A stretch of 64,000 nt of DNA from Amaurobius ferox (taxonomy: Eukaryota; Arthropoda; Arachnida; Araneae; Amaurobiidae). The translations under genes and the position numbers were made by a program. Positions 11,403-22,830 of this stretch are shown here, one piece after another (the stretch's first letter is position 1; each line of letters starts with the position of its first letter). The stretch spans positions 68,984,727 through 69,048,726 of the forward strand of contig OX578152.1 in assembly GCA_951213105.1 (NCBI GenBank), given 5' to 3'. The notes beneath the pieces are model-generated. The model saw only the letters and a list, made by a program, of their open reading frames with translations, ran no database searches and was not told the DNA's origin.

Positions 11403-14400
11403 ATTAGTTCCTTGCATCTCCATCCTATCGTCTGTAAAGTATTTGATTTTCAAAATTTCTTACGTCAATTTTTTGATGTCGAATATTGCGATTGAATTAA
11501 ATTTAAAAGTAAAAAGCATAAGACGTAATTGTGAAATATCAAAGCGTTACAGACAAATGTACTTGATGTTCAAACTTTGGTGTTTACTTTTATATCTATA
11601 TACTTGAATATCTATAACTATCTTAGAAAGTTATTTAGATTAAATAGCATGGTTGATTTTTTTCTAAAACTGAAATTGGTATGTACATAGAATATAAAAT
11701 CAATTATTAGCTGTACATAGAATCATAAAATGTTTAAATAATTTTAAATGAATTTAAAAATATAATCCATTTATAACAATTTTTTCATCAGCTGTATATT
11801 TTGACTGCAGGTGTCGTCTATATATAAGCTATATACTGTAGTTACTTCACGTTTGTAAAGTGGAACTATTTGTTTTGAGAATTTGCTTGAAAAAAATTTG
11901 TGTGATGAAAAATATGGTATTTTAGCATAAAATGATATTTATTTAACGTATATTTTGGAATTTTAAATGTTTGCAATGAATTTAAAATGAAGTTTATTGC
12001 TTAAAGTATGTGCATAAATCTCTATTACGTAATTCAGAATATTTTTGTAATTGCAAAGAAAAACAATTAATTTTTTATATTATAATTAAAACTCTTAAAT
12101 TTAAAGCTAATCAGATTGTCAACTGGTTGAAACGAAAAGTTTTCGTTTATTATAACCATCTGCTAAAAAGTAATATAAGACTCATTTTACAAATATGCAC
12201 TTTCTTCAGAGTCATTTACTGAAATCATTTATTTCCAAATCCCACCGACTTACTTCTTTCTTCTGGCATGCTTATTGCTTTACAAAATCTGGTTATGAAA
12301 ACATGCAATTTTCATAAATGAATACTGTAATTCTTAAATTTATGTACATATATAAGAATTATGTATTTTAATGTTCGCGCTAATTTCTCGAATCTCTTTT
12401 ATTTCAATTTATATGTGTTTCTAACAATAATCTGGTGAAATCCGTCTCTCTTTTATTTCAATTTATATATGTTCCTAACAATAATCTGGTGCTTGTAAGA
12501 TATTGAAGATAGTTGTTAATAGTTTTTGTTTCCATAAATGTTGTATGAAATTTCTTTAATCAAATGTAATAGTTGACTTCAATATGTTGTTTATGTTTGG
12601 GAAAGGCAGTCTAATACATTTATCTTTATTGATTCAAAGAATTTTAGCGAGTTACATATATGAAAGTGAATGAGGAAATTAAAGGGGTAAATATCCCATT
12701 TTTGCTACATATGCTACACACACACACAATATTAATATATGTTTTTATTAATGTGTTTTTACCTGTTTACCCTCAAAATTATTTAGGATCTGAGTAGGTA
12801 GCTTGGGGAAAAGTAATTTATCCTGAAAAGGTTAAGACTATTAATTAATTTAAGTGCATATTTTCAAACGGTAGATTGAATTATAGATTAAAACGTATAT
12901 TGTAGTAGTTTTGAAATTATTTTTTTGATAGTTTAGTTCAAAATTATTGCAAATTAATCAAAATAACTGCATTTTATTCGTTTACGATTGCCATTTAAAT
13001 ATTGATGTATATAATTCGAAGTATAATAACTATTATTGTGTATAGTTAACACTTCTAATACCTATTTAATAGATATTTCAAATGGCAGAGAAAAGTGATA
13101 TACTTACATTAATTAATTCACACGAATAGTTAAAGTCATTAAACTATAACATATGTTTGCTTCAATGTTATAATGGCGTTATTTTTTGTTCTAATTTTAG
13201 TACATTAGGCTGAAGAAACCAATCGAAATATCTCAATTCGTTCAGTCGGTAATTATAATAATTGTTTCAATTATAATTAAAAACGTCAGGATGATATTGA
13301 TCTATTGTTGGTCTAAAATCTAAATCATAGGCTTGCTGGAAAAACTAATCGATAAATAATTTCAGTTTTGCCTCAGGTGTGCTTAGTTTCCTCATAGGTG
13401 TGCTATTTCTGAATCTAATTTCTTTGAACTCTTATTTCTATGTATAAATTTTCGTATCGAAAAATGATTAATTAATCCAAATGAAGGATTATGCAAATAA
13501 AATGTTTGGTCTCATGATTGGAATATTTTTTTTTAATTTTTGATATTTCTATTAGTTGCTCTGTAAAAAGATTTTCGAGACACTATTTCAATTTAAGATT
13601 TTTATATTCATCTGGCGACAGTATCGGCATTAAAAAAGTTTAAACCATGGAGTTGGAAATAAAATAAAACTCCTACGGATGAAACGCTTGAAAATGCCAT
13701 AATGCTTTGAAAATTATATCTAGGTGTTGCCAGTGTTAGTAAAGTAGCCGCTGTTGTTAATTGGCACAACAGAAAGGCGTAGTAGTTAGTATATGCATTT
13801 TTTTATTTTAAAATTAAGGGTCCTCTGAGTATAATTAACCCGCATGAGTATAATTAACCAGTATTTTTTCATAGCTGTAGGATAGAGTATAGAATATATG
13901 GAGATAAAAATGAATTGAAAGGCAAAATAATTTCGAATACTTCGGAATATTCTTTTTTGTTTCAGTTCTAATTTCCATTACAATAATAATTTATTTTTAA
14001 AATTGCCAGTTTAAATAAATATTTTAGGTCTTTTTCCAGAGAAATACATACAATTCAGGACTACTACTTATCTTATCCCAGCGCCACATGAATTATTGTC
14101 TCAAACGATATTGGCGTTTTCTTAATATGAAGTTTTAGCCCCTTCCTTTTACCTCCATGGTTTAAACTCTAGAAACTGAACTTTGATGCTATTTTTGCAC
14201 AGTAGATCCTGTTTATAGTCCTTTCTTAAGAATTTGATGGTGCTGTAGATTTGCTTTAGAATTTAAAAGTAAATTCTAAAGAAACTCTATAATTCTGTAT
14301 AGGCAGTTCATTTCAGAATTCTGTATTGAAATTATGTTGTATGACACAACTTTTGATGATGTTATATATTTGATACATATGCAAATCACGTTCTTTGATA

Positions 14401-16904
14401 AGAATTATCACCTAAACAGTTCACACTATGCTAGGTTCACTCTATCCTGTGAACTTTATTTTTCACATAAAATTTGCAATTTCAATTTGTCAAATGTGAA
14501 ACTTGATGTACAAGAGTTCATAACGATGTTCAAAATCAAAATTTGTATCTATTTTAAAGCTCAAATGTCATTCACGTATGAATTCAATTTAAAGTACTTC
14601 TGTAATATATTCAACTTATTGCAAAATGTTTAAATGTAAATATTTTTGGTACATCTTTAGCATATAATGGAGACTAATAATAATCAAAAACTCTAAATAC
14701 GTGGTTGATTTTTAAGATATTGTGATATTATATGTAAGTTTAGAAATATTTTTTCAATTGTTATAATTAAAAATTACATTTTAAGATACCATATTATTAT
14801 ATGTATTTGTATATGTGAATTTGTTTTATAATATAAACATTCTTCTATAAATTTATATCGGAATTCAAAATTTGCAGAAATAGAGAGCTTATAAATTTTT
14901 TCATATTTGAAACTAAACTTTGAGATCGTCTGACAAATTATTCGATATAACTTGAAAGCCTTTTTTAAACGATTAAAATAAAAATGCATCTATTTTTCTG
15001 CAATCGATATTACGTTTTTTTTAAATATTCACACTCTTGCCTACTATTAATCTATATGTTCAAGAATTTAGTACAGTTTGTTAATGGTGACGCATTGTAG
15101 AATATCAGAATTTAAAATTATTTCCTGCAGTCTAATACTGTTAAATAAATTTTCTCTAAACCTTTAGTAATGTTATTTAATAGTAGAGAGAATGTGACTG
15201 CTTTTAAGCATTAATAATTAAGAAATAAAAGAAAATGAATGTTATAAGGGGAATATACTGTAAAACAAAATGCGTAGAGCATTAATAATAACGAAATTTA
15301 AGTCTTCCGACATGACGAAAACATGTTATCGCGATCCTTAAAAAGGATTTTAAGAGAGGAAGTTTCCCAAAGGAAAGAAAAAACTAATTTTCTACTTTTA
15401 GCAAATTTTACTTATTGTTGTTGAAAATCTCTGCAATGGAAACTTGTTATTTTGGTATTCACTATATACTTACTGGTGTGTCAAGCACTTGCATGCGTGC
15501 ACATTTCTTAATATTGTTGTCACTTGATTGCTGCATGACTTCAATTTTGAACATCGAATGTTTCAATTAATCATTTTAATCAATTTTGGAGAGCTTAATA
15601 CTTTATTCCGTATTTCACATTAGAATGCACTTGATAAGCAAAGGTTGTTCTTTCAACAGAATAAGAATGAATCAAATAAAGCTCAAGAACTGTTATTAAA
15701 AAAAAAACTAAATTAATATGAAATCTTCATATAAATACAGTATACTTCTTCAGGAAGAAAGCTGATTGAAGAGACATCCATGTCTTCGACTGCTAAACAT
15801 TCTTGGAATTTTAATGTGTTTAATTTGTTGGAAGTCAAGATTTCTGTTTTGTTTTTTTTACACCCAATTCAATTTTTGAATTCTTTCTTTCTTTGGGCGT
15901 TCTTGAAAGTTCCATTGTTATTTGTCAGTCAAACTACCTTGTTAACGATCATTGTCCCCCCCCCCCTGCTTCGAAATTTCTGGTATAATTTTCCACTTCG
16001 GCCTTCCATATTTTTATTTTTCAGTTATTTGTCTTCCTTTTCCGGATTTTAGCTGATTTTTCCGTAGTTATATCCGACAAAGTTAGCCTACATATCTCCG
16101 AAACCATTTGTTTTTGTCCTATTTTATTTTTAATTTTATTCCAGTTATTTTCCAATTATGTTGCCGGTTTTAATTAGTTTCTACTTATTCTTCTTATTTG
16201 TAATTTTTACATCTGATTTAAACGTGTCTCTGTTACCGTTTTAGTAGATTTACTCATTATTCAATTGTTTCTATACGTTCAGTTATCATATATCTATTAT
16301 TGACTTGATGCTTTTGGTTTATTCTTTATTTTCTGCTTTCTTTCTTTTCGCTGGTTTTTGCCATTTTTTCTTAGTATTCTGCCACAGGTTTTCTCTACCT
16401 CCTTGGTTTCACCTCTTTTATTTTTCCTCGGAGGCGATGGCATATTTTCTGTTACTTTCAGCTATGTGTGCTATTCTATCGCAGATGCCTAACTTGCGAA
16501 ACCTAATAAGTGAGATTGCACTTCTTACTTGTCTTGAAGAGGCTATTTTCTGCCTTCAAAATAGGTTGACCAGTATATACTTATAGTTATGTTGTAACTA
16601 TGAAGTTTTTATATTATTGAGTCTCATGGTATGTTTGTTGTTTTTAAAAGTTACAATTTTATTGTACCATAATTTTATTTTTTAAATTTTATTTCACCAG
16701 CATTTTATTTTTATAATCTTTTTTTATAAATTTATTAGCAAATGATTTTAAATCCCAAGAATTTTTTTTTCTTTTCATATGAAATAATGAAAATGAAAAT
16801 GTATTATTTGGGAATTCTGAGAAAGTACTTTTATGAGAAAGCTTTTAAAATCACAAAAATATATCGGATTTCAAAATGTACAACACCAACGGACGAATTA
16901 TATA
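11403..16904. other. Long AT-rich non-coding stretch
   Basis: No gene or intact mobile element is evident in about 5.5 kb. One local tandem duplication is clear: a 45-bp segment with TTTATTTCAATTTATATGTG and CTAACAATAATCTGGTG at 12393-12437 is repeated at 12447-12491. A short CA run lies at 12717-12727. Around 15780-16590 pyrimidine-rich sequence gives two plus-strand ORFs of 90 and 93 codons, which look like low-complexity hydrophobic translations, not genes. A C run interrupts at 15956-15966. Confidence 0.5.
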
Positions 16905-17374
16905 TGAACTAGTATTTAAGCCGGTCAAAGACAGGGAAACTAACAATTTTAAAAATTTAAGCTGTCACATTCTTTTAATAAGTTTTATTTTGTTTAACAA
17001 TGTATGGTGTTTAGCTTCGAGAATAGTTGTCTCAATTGAAAATTGGCCCAGATAGGTTCTGCCTGCTGGTCTAGTTTCAGCCTTGGATGTCCCTGGTGGG
17101 GGGTTTCGGGAGGATTATAAGAGACTTTACCCCTAGCCCTCCACATTTTGTCCACTCCGGGAAAAAATCGAATATCCGGTTCCGTTAGGTTCGGTCCAAT
17201 GGTCGATACTATATATGTGGAGAGATTTAACTTTCAAAGCTACCGAAAGGCTACTTGAGAGTCTGGAAAGACATTTATAAAAAAAGCCACAATCTTTCGT
17301 CCCAAGGGGTAGGATTGAAAATCCGATGGTCGATTTTACAAGGGTAAAAAAATTCGAAACTAAGTGGGGCTTGT

Positions 17375-17436
17375 TGAAGACCCAGACCGTCCGATTCACC
17401 CGAGGTCTAGAGCAGCAATTTAGATGGTCGGGAAGG
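17375..17436 (-). mobile_element. Solo tail unit with perfect 13-bp target duplication
   Basis: This 62-bp insertion (plus-strand TGAAGACCCAGACCGTCC ... GGTCGGGAAGG) sits exactly between two copies of AAGTGGGGCTTGT (17362-17374 and 17437-17449). In sense orientation (minus strand) it ends GGTCTGGGTCTTCA, the 3' end of the LINE and SINEs in this window. It shows that the unit can be inserted alone by target-primed reverse transcription, without a SINE head. The host sequence around it is the degenerate tandem repeat. Confidence 0.85.
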
Positions 17437-17695
17437 AAGTGGGGCTTGTGGAGGATCTGAAAATACTTTTCGAAAAAACTCATTTTTTCCGCCCCTGGGA
17501 TCGAAAATCCGCTGTGTCCGATGGTTGATTCTATAAGTGTGCAAAAAATTCTGAGTTCTAAGTCATTATGGAGGGGGGGGGGGGGGGGTTCTGGAAAGTC
17601 TGAAAAGGCTTTTCAAAAACACCCATCTTCTCTGCAACCGGAGAATAAATCGAAAACCTGCCTAAGTTCTGTCCTATGATCCATACTATACGTGT

Positions 17696-18052
17696 TGTTG
17701 TTGAGACCCAGACCGTCCGACCTACCAGAAAGGTGCAAGGTAACTGTTTGGACGGCCGGGAAGTGCCACCCAATTTAGATCGGAACCCAATGGGGGAGGC
17801 ATCCACAGGGACTGTACCCTCATTCCCCTACCACCAACCTCTCGGAAGGACTTACGGACCCATATGTTTAACGTGATCGTACTCCGCATGAACACGGCGG
17901 CAGTTGTGGCAGCGTGCAAATCCAGCGCGCAAACCACCGGGCTACCGCGCCCGAAATGTGCCAGCAGCACGCGGTGCTCCCAGGTGATCACCCACCTAAG
18001 TACTAACCGCGCCCGATGCTGCTTGACTTCGGTGATCTAACGAGAACCGGTC
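17696..18052 (-). mobile_element. 5S rRNA-tRNA chimeric SINE with target duplication
   Basis: In sense (minus) orientation the element has four parts. A 5S rRNA-like 5' region (18050 to 17960) contains CCGGTTCTCG, AGATCACCGAAG, GGTTAGTACTTAGGTGGGTG and CACCTGGGAGCACCGCG, the internal-promoter side of 5S. A tRNA-like segment follows (GGGCGCGGTAGCCC...). The common SINE body is next. The end is the tail unit (GGACGGTCTGGGTCTC) plus an (AAC)n tail. Flanks ATACTATACGTGT (17683-17695) and ATACTATGCGTGT (18053-18065) are a 12/13 target duplication. The first roughly 27 nt of 5S are missing, so it is slightly 5'-truncated. The tRNA B box is lost in this copy (the stretch between the 'gcggcagttgtggcag' and 'cgtgcaaatcc' segments is deleted). 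Confidence 0.85.
17960..18050 (-). ncRNA. 5S rRNA-derived head of the SINE (not a functional 5S gene)
   Basis: The minus strand matches animal 5S rRNA from about nucleotide 28 to the 3' end. It keeps GTTAGTACTT, GGTGGGTGATCACCTGGGA and GCACCGCGTGCTGCTGGC, which covers the region of the pol III A box, intermediate element and C box. It lacks the 5' end of the molecule and runs directly into the tRNA-like part of a SINE, so it serves as a retroposon promoter module, not an rRNA gene. Confidence 0.85.
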
Positions 18053-18480
18053 ATACTATGCGTGTGTAAAGATTCAATCTTTTAAGTCACCAGGGGACTC
18101 CTGGCGGATTTCAAAAGACTCTTCGAGATACTCCATTTTCTTCACTCTCAAGAGGGTGGATGGGGGGGGGGGGTGTAATCGAAAATCCGGCTTAGTTAGG
18201 TTCTGTACCGATACTATAAGTGTATCAATATCTGGCCTAAGTCAATGGAGGGGTTTGTGGTAATATTTTTCGTCCCCCGGCTCCCCAAGGGGTATAAATC
18301 GAAATTTTGGCTCTGTTAGGTTCTATTCCGTAATTAATACTATAAGTGGGCAAGCTGAGTTCGGGTTCTTCTTGAATGAATCATATAGATAAACCTATTT
18401 TAATATAAATAAACTTGATTATAAATAAACGATTTTAATATATATAAGTGTATACTCAGGGACTATTCTTTTCGAAGTTT

Positions 18481-18597
18481 GTAAAGAACCTTGCTGCCCC
18501 AACCGGGATTCGAACTACGGATCTTCGTACTGGTCAACTGACATTCTACCGTTGAGCTACTGGGACGAAATTACAAGTTCTTATCTCTGTGAATTCT
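18481..18597 (-). mobile_element. tRNA-derived SINE, second family (fragment)
   Basis: The minus strand reads AATTTCGTCCCAGTAGCTCA, ACGGTAGAATG, then GTTCGAATCCCGGTTGGGGC and AGCAAGGTTCTTTAC. This is the same arrangement as copies at 31132-31310, 31596-31710 and 63650-63815. AGCTCAACGGTAGA fits a D-arm/A box and GTTCGAATCCC fits a T-arm/B box. The conserved leader before the tRNA part and the shared trailing AGCAAGGTTCTTTAC show that it is a SINE, not a tRNA gene. Confidence 0.8.
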
Positions 18598-18599
18598 GC

Positions 18600-19685
18600 A
18601 AGTTGTTGGGGGTACTTAATGACTTGATACAGCAGTGTTAAACTGAGCAGTTAATTAACATTTACAGTAATTTACATTAAGTATTTCATTTATATTAATG
18701 TATTTAATTTGTACTAATTATTTCTAGACGGGAAAGATAAAGTATAACTTTTATAAAATAAAATGTTCATCCAGTTTGCTTGAGATTTTTTGGTGCTTTC
18801 TCAAATCCCCTTTTCTGTAGTTGCATGATTTTGATGCCAAGCCTCTGGTGAAAATTTCAATAAAATAATGAAATTAAAACATTTCATTTACCTGTGATTT
18901 GAACGACTCAAAGAAGTTGTCTGACCAGATTATTTGTAGATGTACACTGTAAAATGACACGTCTATAGATAATACTACATTCTTATCTGTTGATGCGTAA
19001 TTTTGCCTCTGCTTATCAAGTGTTTACAATCACAACACTGTTGAAATACTTCGGCCTGTCAGAGCCACGTTCTTGTGATGCACTTAAAAAATCCTGTTCT
19101 TCCATTTTTCTCTAGTCAACCAGAAGTCGTTCGATATATGTAAATATTTATAAATATATTTGTGTAATTGCAGAGGACAGGTGTTTGGATTTTGTATGAG
19201 TTAAACAGGTTAGACGATAAAATGACATCGGGATAAAATGTCTAGCAACAGTAACAAAGGCAAGAACATGTCTGTTTCAACAGTAACAGACGCATTTTCG
19301 TCTTTGTTGGTGTGGTGCTGTTGCTCTGTAGTATTAACCGGTACAACAAATATTTGCTTTTGAGACTTTGAATTTCCCTAGATTTTTTGCTGTTAAGTTT
19401 GGCCAGGATTTCACAAAAGGAATGACCAGTGTTTCTTTGGACTCCGGAGACATTTTACGTTAATACAGTAACTATTTATGTGACATAGCATATAGATATA
19501 TTTATATAGGGCAAATAGAAAATTTGCCCTCCCTCTCCCTTAAAATTTCCTTCGCGTCCCCGGCCCAAAAGTACTGAAAGAAACACTGGGGATGTCGACG
19601 ATCGAAAGAGAGATTTACAGCGCTAGCTATAGTTTTAGTTAATCAGATTAACTCAATTGAGATCCAATGTGTCTGTATAGCTAAC
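18600..19685. other. Non-coding, nothing recognised
   Basis: AT-rich sequence without a supported gene or element. A slightly less AT-rich patch near 19510-19610 contains short C and G runs but no identifiable domain. Confidence 0.45.
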
Positions 19686-19693
19686 CATGTGAT

Positions 19694-22600
19694 TAGAGTT
19701 GCAAAAAACCCCGGGAATTTTGAGAAGCGGGTATGAACCCGGGAAATTTGGGGAATAAGCCGGGTATTTTGGAAGCATTGGAAACTTTGATAGAAAGAAA
19801 CCCATTTACACATTTTTTAAATGCTCTGGCTAATCCGGCACATTACGCAGTTTAAACCTTAATGATGGATCGCCATTTAGTTAAATTTACTAAATCTTTG
19901 TATTAGTTTAAAGGTAAAGTCTATTGAAATAATATTTTAGAAAATTTCAAATTTCGTTGAAAATGTGCAAATTATATACACAAAATTATTAATATGTTAT
20001 TGGGACTAAATAGATTTATTATTATCGTCCAATATTAAATGAATATGAATAAATTAATCACTTTAAAATAAGTATTGTATCGTTTGGAGTGTTTTACTTT
20101 TAAAATATTTACAAATTAAATCACAATTTATTTGTGGAATTCATCCTAATTTTTACTTATCTATATAAATAAAATTGAAAATCTGCCTGTCTGTCTGTCT
20201 GTTTGTTTGTCCCATTATCACGGGAGAACAGTTAAACCGAATTTGACGAAATTTTGTGGGTAGCCTTGAAATAGCCCCACTTAAAATGTAGTCCGTGTTT
20301 CGAGTTTCTACGTCCAGTGGTTCGCCAGATATTAGCGAAAAACAAAACTTTTGTTTATCTCATCATCACAGGATAACGGCTAAACCAAATTTAATGAATT
20401 TTGTGGGCAGCCTTGAAATAGACCCTCTTAAATTTAGTCCAAGTTTCGAGTTTCTAAGACCAGGAGTTGACGAGATATTAGTGAAAAACGGAACTTTTCC
20501 TAGGAGTTCTACTCTCCTTGGTTCCTCCAAACGAAAAAGTTGGAAATCGTTTGTTTGAAACGTGAAAGTGAATTAAAATTTTATCTCCGAGTTTGGTGGC
20601 AGATTTTTCAACTAAATAGTCACTTTCTGAAATTATGAATTGTTTGAGAACATGTATTTAATTGGAGAATCTATCACCATGGTTTATTTTGCACAAGCTT
20701 TTACTCAACGATGAAAAAACAGTATTAAGAAATCAAAATGGTTTATTAATTTCAACATTTTACCAGGATATATCATATTGCTCGGCAACGCAATTAAATT
20801 AAATGTGTTTGTTAATGTTTATTATTATTTTTTCGATTTGAATAATAAGTAAATGGATATAAAAATATATCTTATAAATGAACGGTTTGATTTTTATTTT
20901 AATTATATTAATTGCGCACTGCGTACATCACTTTTATTTATTTTGGTAAAGAGTTTTCAAGTTTATATATTGTGTTTAGCTACTAAACTCATATATTGTG
21001 TTTAGCAAATAAATTCATTTAGCCGATTGTTGAAACAGAAAAAGAGTAGAACGGGTATATCTTCTAATACAATTGTAGTGTTTTCGTTTAGTATATACAA
21101 ATAGGATCTGGATGTTTATTCAGATCTGCAAACTCAGAGCTACGAATTTGGCGAAATATCGCTAACTTGGCAACTTTTCCGTTTTGCCAAATTGACGGAA
21201 ATGTCGACAAATTGTTAAAAATGACGCAAATAAATGAAATTTATTTTGTTTTGTTAGAAGAGAGTACTGAAATGATGTTTCGTTAGCATTTGTCTGTCAG
21301 TCCAACCGTCCTACTTAGTAACACATTTAGCGAAATTTTTTAATTATGTTTTGTTAGGGGATAGTATTGTGATGATGTTTCGTCAATTTGTCGCCAAATG
21401 GGATTGTTAGTTCTACAGTCCCACTTGGCGATAAATTTTAGCGATTTTTTAAAATGTCGCTAAATTGACGAAAATTTCGCCAAATCTTCCATAGAGATAG
21501 CATTATTTAGACGGTATTTTTTTCACCAATTTATTTGAAGTAAATAATATGTCGCTTAGTAATGGATTTAAATCCAATCTTTTTATGCGGTGGATAGATA
21601 ATTTTAATTAAACCTTTTCCGATTTGAATAATAAAGATATGTATATAAAATAAATCTCATTGCCATTGCATTTTTGTCTGGCTAATATCAATTACGGTCT
21701 TCAGATTTAAACATTATTATTATTGATATTTTCGGGGATTATTGATTCAGAGATTATCAATATGTTCAAGTTATTATGTCATTGTTTTATTGCGACAAAA
21801 ATTATTGAAACTCATATATTGTACGTTGTAAGAGTAATCTTCTACAAATGCATGGGTACATCTTCTAATCTACGAGAATATAAGTAGTGCAGGTATATTC
21901 GCATATATTTTGACATATATTGGCATATATTGGAATCAAGTACAGCCTTCTGGTATGAAGATTACGGGGATTGTTGATATTTTCAATTTATTACGTCATC
22001 TGTTTTATTTTGGCAAATATTTTTGAGACTCATATTGTAATAGTGGTAATCTTCTACTAATATTCGGACATATCTTCTAATTTACGACATTATAAGTAGT
22101 GCGGGTATATCTTCCCATATAATTTTAGCACTTTCATTTTGGCATATATTGGAATCAATTACTGCCTTCAGGTTTAAAGATTACGGGTTTATTGATATTT
22201 TCAATTTATAGATGTAATCTACTAATACAGGTTATATCTTCTAATATTCGCCTATATAAGTAGTACGGGTCCCATATAATTTCAACGCTTTTATTTTGCA
22301 TATATGAATTCAATTCAATATGTTTTGTAAATTTTCTTACAAAGGGGCCCCAGGATGTTTTATTCTTCAGATCTGCCCGTGAAGATAATTTTGTATAGCG
22401 AGAGCAGATATTCTTAAACTTCTTTTTAGGAGCATTAAATTAAATATTTTAACAGAATATTTTGATTAAAAATGTCATTTAGTATATTATAGGCATTTGC
22501 TAAGATTCTGAATTTTAAGTTTCTTTATATTATATACTTCGTACTTAAAAAAAGGGGAAGGTGCTAGAATAAAATAAAAAAGTGACACAATTTAACTATT

Positions 22601-22822
22601 TTTCTTGGATCTAAAAAATATTTCTTAATTTTCCGTGCTTCAGCTATTTGCAATTCCGAATGCAGGAAATAAATTTTAGTTTTCGGTCATGCACATTTCT
22701 TTTACAATGCAAAATGCGATAACTGAAAGTTCCCACTTTTTAGAAACTATGAAAATTCCCTTCCCAAAAAACCCTGTTTATTCCCGGGAATAAACAGGGT
22801 AAAGCCCGTCTTTGCAACTCTA
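19694..22822. mobile_element. hAT-like element, 3.1 kb, with perfect 8-bp target duplication
   Basis: The termini TAGAGTTGCAAAAAAC (left) and the complement of GTCTTTGCAACTCTA (right) are inverted repeats, and CATGTGAT flanks both sides exactly (19686-19693 and 22823-22830). Subterminal CCCGGGAA motifs occur near both ends (about 19710-19760 and 22780-22800). No transposase is detectable. The inside is very AT-rich and carries another repeat (20160-20560), repeated short blocks with GGCGAAATnTCGCnAA (21140-21490) and three-fold repeats of ATCTTCTAAT/ATAAGTAGTnCGGGTATAT at 21860-22290. It is a large non-autonomous or fully decayed element. Confidence 0.8.
20160..20560 (+). repeat. Two-unit interspersed repeat with CTGT microsatellite head
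   Basis: After a (CTGT)n(TTTG)n run at 20189-20212, two diverged copies of one unit follow. Its recognisable parts are ATCACGGGAGAACAG, TTAAACCGAATTTGACGAAA, GTGGGTAGCCTTGAAATAG, GTTTCGAGTTTCTA and a GCCAGATATTAGCGAAAAAC-like end. The same family is at 52530-52880 on the minus strand, also as two tandem units. The 87-aa ORF over it runs through both units and is not gene-like. The (CTGT)n head followed by a 'set of identical half-units' is common to several non-autonomous element families. Class uncertain. Confidence 0.7.
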
Positions 22823-22830
22823 CATGTGAT

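Larger units (their letters stand above)
17150..18360 (+). repeat. Degenerate tandem repeat array (AAATCGAAAATCCGGC family)
   Basis: About five diverged units share the order 'AAATCGAAAATCCGGyT, TTAGGTTCTGTCC, GATACTATAAGTGTGCAAAG, GGAGGAtcTGnAAAG, ACTTTTCnAAAAnACTC', with a period near 170 bp once insertions are subtracted. Two retroposons interrupt it: a solo tail unit at 17375-17436 and a 5S-tRNA SINE at 17696-18052. Poly-G runs occur at 17573-17587 and 18162-18171. The same family recurs at 32690-33075. Function unknown; it is probably a decayed satellite. Confidence 0.7.

Noticed and set aside
15780..16586. Two hydrophobic ORFs of 90 and 93 codons
   Set aside because: T-rich DNA translates to Phe/Leu-rich peptides by chance. 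No splice signals or similarity.
17960..18050. 5S rRNA gene
   Set aside because: The 5' quarter is missing and the sequence is fused to a SINE body within a target duplication.
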